From: an uncultured Sulfitobacter sp.
GTDB lineage: Bacteria > Pseudomonadota > Alphaproteobacteria > Rhodobacterales > Rhodobacteraceae
Direction: 5' to 3'
DNA length: 64,000 bases
Assembly: GCF_947502895.1 (NCBI RefSeq)
Contig: NZ_CANNBM010000001.1
Coordinates: forward strand, 992,001-1,056,000
Shown here: positions 59,944 to 64,000 of the stretch, piece after piece
How the letters are laid out: every line of letters starts with the position of its first letter
How positions within the stretch are numbered: the stretch's first letter is position 1
The notes under the pieces: generated by a model
The model's database searches: none
What the model was told of the DNA's origin: nothing
The model's input: the letters and a program-made list of their open reading frames with translations, nothing else
Translations under genes and position numbers: made by a program

Positions 59944-62900
59944 GTGGAAGTAAAAGACAAACGGGATTTGTCGTATAACCCTGCAGAAATACACGCAAAA
60001 GTTGAATGCACCACCGCAGTCCTGCTTTTCATCGACATTGCCGGCTTTTCAAAAATGAGCGCCGATCTAGTCGCGCATGATACGCGCGGCGCCGAAGAGA
60101 TAATGCGTGTTTTGAACACTGCCTTTGGTCTGTTCATCAATACGATCGCAGAAAACGGCGGTACCGTTGCGACAACGGCGGGTGACGCCCTTCTGGCCTT
60201 TTGGCAGGTAGGGGACGATCTGGGCCGCACCGCGCAAGCGGCGCAGAAGGCCGCACAAGATATCCGCGCTCTGCCCCAAACGCACGGTGCCAGCCACGCG
60301 TCAGTCACGGTGAAGATGCTGCTTGATTACGGGCCGCTCGACCTGATGACAGTTGGCGGGCATGCCGGGAAGTGGGCAAAACTTTTTGCCGGTGATCTGC
60401 TGGCTGAACTGAACGCACATGCTGCACAGCTATCGCCCAAGGCGATCACCCTAACACCCGCATTCGAGGCTGTTCTGGATCAAGCACAAGTCAACGATCT
60501 TGCACCGTCCCCAGCCGTTCATTTGCACGACAGTCTGGGGTACATCCAGCCAGCCCAATCGGAATCCATTACGCTCAGAAGACCAGCCGAGTTTCGGCAA
60601 GTGGCGGTTATGTTTGTCAAATTGCCACCTGCGCATCGGGGTGATCTGGCGCAGACACAAACAGTTGCAGAAACTGTCCAGAACGCGATAGCTACGCAAG
60701 GTGGCGCGCTGCTGCACTTCCAAAGTGACGATAAGGGGGTTGTCGGCATCGGCGTCTGGGGCATCCCCGACACTGCCCATGAAAGCCAGTCTGCCCGCGC
60801 GGTGTTTGCCGCGAACCAGATTGCATCACGCCTGACAGAGCGCGCCATTCCAGTACAGATCGGCGTGACCACCGGCAACGTGCTGGCAGGTGAGATCGGC
60901 AATGACCATTTCCGCCAATATACTGTTCTGTCCGAAGTCGTGAACCTCGCTTCGGTACTGGCAGTGCATGCTAAAAACGGTGAAGTGCTGTGCGATGCAC
61001 ATGTGGTGCAACATGCTGGCAGCCGGTTTACGTTCGAGCAGGCTAACGCTGTTCGATTAAAAGGAGAGACGCATACCGTCGCGGCCTTTACCCCGCTGTC
61101 CGAGCACCGCACCGACACTGTATTCGATCATGACCTGATCGGGCGCACAGCCGAATTTGAGACCTTTCGTTCCTTGTTTGAAGGGGCCGCGAAAAATGCA
61201 CAGCCTCTTTTGCGTGTCTTGGCACCCGCAGGTCTGGGTAAATCACATCTCGGCGCGGCCTTTGGCCACTGGATGGCACAGCAGGGAATTCGCTGCCTCA
61301 ACGGGGCGAGTGATGCATTGCGGCAGGCAGATGCCTATTGCGCATGGCGCCCTGTCTTTGCCCACCTAACCGAGGATCATCCGCGGGACAGCATCCAACA
61401 GCTTTTGGGTGAGAACATACAATACGCAGCCCTGCTTAATCCCGTGCTGGGAAGAGCGCAGGCCGAGACTGCGGCCAGCGAAACACTCAGCCCTGCTGCG
61501 CGCGCGCAACTGGCGGGTGATCTCACGATTGATCTGCTGCGCAAACTGATCGGAGATCAGCCCACAGCAATTATATTTGAAGACACACATTGGCTGGATT
61601 CCGCATCTTGGGGGCTGATCGCACAATGCCGTCGCCAGATACCAGAAGTGGCGATGCTGCTATTGACGCGGCCTGTGCCCGACGATGCAATGTCGATCAC
61701 CGCCCTTACCCTGCTCCAAGGCGACGACGTTACCACGATTGAATTAAAGCCTTTTGACCGTGCTGGCTCGGACGCGCTGATCGGGGCACAGTTGGGCGCA
61801 CAAGATATCCCGCCTGCGTTGGGCGCACGTGTATTCGAATTGGCAGGTGGCAACCCGCTTTTCACTAAAGAACTGACCAAACTTATTCTGGAGCAAGGGA
61901 TTGTCCGTGTCGCAAACGGACATTGCCATATCTCGACAGGGCAAATTACGCTGGAGCATAGCGGTTTTCCCAAGAACCTCGGCGCGACCCTGGCTGAACG
62001 GATTGATACCCTACCGCTTGGCGCCCAGCGCTTGATAAAAGAGGCCGCCATTCAAGGGCGCAACGTCGACAAGACCGTATTGGCCAAAATGTACGGCACC
62101 GAAGATACCACATTTATACAATTACTTGACGACATCATCGCATCAGGACTGATGGAATATACCGATGGCGACACCTGCCGGTTCCACCACGCCCTGATCG
62201 CCGAGACGGCCTACGACCTGCTGCTGCGTGAAACCCGTCAGGCATTGCACCTCAAGGTTGCCGCGACAATGGAAAGCTGTGGTTTTGCCGACAGTCCCAA
62301 CAGTGCCGGCTTGTTGGCCTACCACTGGGAAGCAGGGGGCGAAACGGCACGCGCATTGCCATACTTTGATCGCGCGCTGATCCGCGCCAGTGGGCAGCAC
62401 GCCAACGAAGAAGTCTTACGATATGGCAAAAAGGCGCTTGAGCTGGGCAAACTGCATCCTGAGTTTGTGACGGATGAGCGCGCGATGCGGTGGCATAACG
62501 CACTACAAACAGCCTACCGCTCCCAAGGGCATCTGACCGGCACTGACGAGCATTTGCGCTCTATCATGGCAATCGCCGACAAGCCGCCCCCCCAAACAAG
62601 TGCATCCTACATTGGAGGTACGTTGCGAGAGTTCATCCGTCTAAAGACAGGGGGCAAAATCAAAGGATTGTCGCAGGAGGCCAAGCTGATTTCAGCCACC
62701 GCACATCTGACCAGCGCAGAAGTCGCCTATGACAGACAGGATACCTTGCGTGTTTTGCATGGCTCCTTACGGGGGGCGAACCTTGCATTTTCGGCTGAAG
62801 GCGACGCCGTCGAGATCGCGACGGCCAATGCCCAGATGGCAATGACAGCAGTCTTTATAAGGTTTGCGCTGAACGGGGATGCTTTTGCCGCGCGGTGCGA

Positions 62901-63822
62901 AAGAATGCTGCCAAATCTCGATGATGACCGCGCCAAATCATGGATTTTGGTTGTTCTTAGCTCTTATGAATTCTGCTCGGGGAGGTTTGACAAGTCGAAT
63001 ATCCATGCCGATGCAGCTATGGCCGCTGCGACCCGCTCACGCGAAGCAAAGAACTGGGAATACGCTGCTTCGGGAAAGGCGAATGTACTGCGCCTGCAGG
63101 CACAATTTGCCGAAACCGATGCCTTGGACAAAAAGGTTTATGACAGCGGCCATGACCGCGCGGTGCCACAGGTCAAGCTGTGGGGCACGGTAGGGCGGCT
63201 CAAGAACATGTGGATCACAAACCAGTTCGATTTGTTCGAACAGTGGATAGACCGCTCTGCATCGCTATTGTCCGATGATCTTAACAAACTGAATTCAGCT
63301 GCATCCAACACGATTGGCCATCATATCTTCTCGGCGCTGAATGATATTCGCCTTGGCAATTCCGAACGTGCCTTTGGCGATTTGATGATCACCAAAAGAC
63401 TGTTTGAAGGGTTGCGTGACCCGCAGGTCTATATGGTGGATCCGCTAAGCTATATTATGGATGCGGTGCGCGGATTGCGCCACGCCGGAAGGGACACCGC
63501 CGATATTCTCCCCCTGACCGACTTTGTTCTGAAAAGCGCCAAGAAGGTACACCACTTGTATCCGATGTGCTGGGCGCGGCGGCATCTGGCCCAAGGCGAT
63601 TGGCACGAGGCGCGCGGCCAGTTGGCCAAAGCCATAAAGCACTGGCAACTCGCAACCGCTACTGACGGCCCCGTTGACCTGCCCTTTGACAATGCAATGG
63701 CGCATTACAGGCTCGCCCAGTTCGGCAAGCTGGGCAGCGCACAGAGCGCGGACCACGAGCGGGCGGTCACAGATATTCTGGACCGCCTTAACGTGGAATT
63801 GCCCGTGTCATGGTCTCTGTAA
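59944..63822 (+). CDS. Soluble adenylyl cyclase-like protein: two cyclase domains, NTPase, helical repeats
   Basis: 1292 aa. Start is GTG at 59944, seven bases after GGGGAG. Class III cyclase domain 1 (about 23-175) keeps metal-binding Asp31 (LLFIDIAGFSKMS) and Asp81 (TAGDALLAFW). Domain 2 (about 218-385) is more diverged: VNLASVLAVHAKNGE keeps Asn334 but has Val338 where the transition-state Arg normally stands. Next come an AAA/NACHT-like NTPase (Walker A APAGLGKSHL 427-436, Walker B TAIIFEDTHWLD 541-552) and TPR-like helices to the end. This order matches soluble adenylyl cyclase. Catalysis is uncertain; it probably acts with the two preceding genes. Confidence 0.85.
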   Translation: MEVKDKRDLSYNPAEIHAKVECTTAVLLFIDIAGFSKMSADLVAHDTRGAEEIMRVLNTAFGLFINTIAENGGTVATTAGDALLAFWQVGDDLGRTAQAAQKAAQDIRALPQTHGASHASVTVKMLLDYGPLDLMTVGGHAGKWAKLFAGDLLAELNAHAAQLSPKAITLTPAFEAVLDQAQVNDLAPSPAVHLHDSLGYIQPAQSESITLRRPAEFRQVAVMFVKLPPAHRGDLAQTQTVAETVQNAIATQGGALLHFQSDDKGVVGIGVWGIPDTAHESQSARAVFAANQIASRLTERAIPVQIGVTTGNVLAGEIGNDHFRQYTVLSEVVNLASVLAVHAKNGEVLCDAHVVQHAGSRFTFEQANAVRLKGETHTVAAFTPLSEHRTDTVFDHDLIGRTAEFETFRSLFEGAAKNAQPLLRVLAPAGLGKSHLGAAFGHWMAQQGIRCLNGASDALRQADAYCAWRPVFAHLTEDHPRDSIQQLLGENIQYAALLNPVLGRAQAETAASETLSPAARAQLAGDLTIDLLRKLIGDQPTAIIFEDTHWLDSASWGLIAQCRRQIPEVAMLLLTRPVPDDAMSITALTLLQGDDVTTIELKPFDRAGSDALIGAQLGAQDIPPALGARVFELAGGNPLFTKELTKLILEQGIVRVANGHCHISTGQITLEHSGFPKNLGATLAERIDTLPLGAQRLIKEAAIQGRNVDKTVLAKMYGTEDTTFIQLLDDIIASGLMEYTDGDTCRFHHALIAETAYDLLLRETRQALHLKVAATMESCGFADSPNSAGLLAYHWEAGGETARALPYFDRALIRASGQHANEEVLRYGKKALELGKLHPEFVTDERAMRWHNALQTAYRSQGHLTGTDEHLRSIMAIADKPPPQTSASYIGGTLREFIRLKTGGKIKGLSQEAKLISATAHLTSAEVAYDRQDTLRVLHGSLRGANLAFSAEGDAVEIATANAQMAMTAVFIRFALNGDAFAARCERMLPNLDDDRAKSWILVVLSSYEFCSGRFDKSNIHADAAMAAATRSREAKNWEYAASGKANVLRLQAQFAETDALDKKVYDSGHDRAVPQVKLWGTVGRLKNMWITNQFDLFEQWIDRSASLLSDDLNKLNSAASNTIGHHIFSALNDIRLGNSERAFGDLMITKRLFEGLRDPQVYMVDPLSYIMDAVRGLRHAGRDTADILPLTDFVLKSAKKVHHLYPMCWARRHLAQGDWHEARGQLAKAIKHWQLATATDGPVDLPFDNAMAHYRLAQFGKLGSAQSADHERAVTDILDRLNVELPVSWSL

Positions 63823-63829
63823 CGCTGTC

Positions 63830-64000
63830 CTAGTCAATCAGATAAGGATCAAGGCTAAACCGTATCATCGCGATTTTGGGATCAGCTGCATCATTGGCAA
63901 GGCGGATTTCAATCGTCATCTGTGATGTGAACGGTTTACCCGTGCTGGGCGTTGTTCCCGAAATATCCAACCCCAACATGATGGTCAGCTGCTGCGGCCC
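63830..64000 (-). CDS. Partial CDS at the right edge, unknown product
   Basis: The last 56 codons of a gene that enters from beyond the window: GPQQLTIMLGLDISG, then TIEIRLANDAADPKIAMIRF and SLDPYLID before TAG at 63830-63832. The frame is open to the edge, with good codon use. It is convergent with the cyclase-like gene, only seven bases between stop codons. The fragment is too short to assign a family. Confidence 0.6.
   Translation of the reverse strand, partial: GPQQLTIMLGLDISGTTPSTGKPFTSQMTIEIRLANDAADPKIAMIRFSLDPYLID

Overview
The window (about 60% G+C, densely coded) looks like chromosome from a marine alphaproteobacterium of the Rhodobacteraceae, Roseobacter group. The reasons are a complete NepR-EcfG-PhyR general stress response locus, Rhodobacterales-type families (DUF5928 glycosyltransferase, DUF1523, a DUF6638-like protein), the glcD-glcE-glcF and leuC-x-leuD-leuB arrangements, and a dispersed intergenic repeat of the kind common in this group. 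No rRNA, tRNA, IS element, prophage or CRISPR array was recognised. The genus was not determined.

Layout. 1-2.1 kb: gabT with a divergent XRE-cupin regulator; its partner gabD lies at 34.7 kb. 2.2-6.2 kb: general stress response cluster (sensor kinase, ecfG, nepR, divergent phyR, then a DUF883 gene). The nepR and phyR promoters overlap as interlocked EcfG-type sites. 6.6-9.8 kb: YihY-family and FNT-family membrane proteins and an M20 deacylase. 9.9-14.8 kb: Hsp70-like protein, a peptide-type solute-binding protein, DUF1294, a histone deacetylase-family amidohydrolase and an HdeA-like periplasmic protein. 15-21.9 kb: a tightly overlapping seven-gene operon (two ABC permeases, a double ATPase, cupin, P1 self-cleaving peptidase, alpha/beta hydrolase, TTC38-like TPR protein), preceded by a perfect EcfG-type promoter. 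22-26.3 kb: GYF-DUF805 protein, FAH-family hydrolase, sulfotransferase, DUF5928 glycosyltransferase, HIT protein.

26.4-33.7 kb: an eight-gene leftward cluster around an AAA+ ATPase, with a coiled-coil protein, small membrane proteins and proteins of unknown role. A low-G+C gene sits in it, joined to both neighbours by 4-base start/stop overlaps. 33.8-38.6 kb: arylformamidase-like hydrolase, gabD, lysozyme-like protein, an Hsp20 gene with a sigma32 promoter and a candidate ROSE RNA thermometer, and a trypsin-like protease. 38.7-43 kb: glycolate oxidase glcDEF. The start region of glcE overlaps a dispersed repeat. 44-47.6 kb: DUF599, rlmH, rsfS, MscS channel. 47.8-55.1 kb: RTX protein and leuC, leuD, leuB with interspersed unknown genes. 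55.2-56.7 kb: small secreted protein and a VOC-cupin protein.

56.9-63.8 kb: three rightward genes that look like one signalling unit: a SulP transporter with STAS and cyclic-nucleotide-binding domains, a small membrane protein with a second cyclic-nucleotide-binding-like domain, and a 1292-residue protein built like soluble adenylyl cyclase (two cyclase domains, NTPase, helical repeats). A partial unknown gene enters from the right edge on the minus strand. The leading candidates for undescribed biology are this cyclase/SulP unit and the AAA+ cluster.
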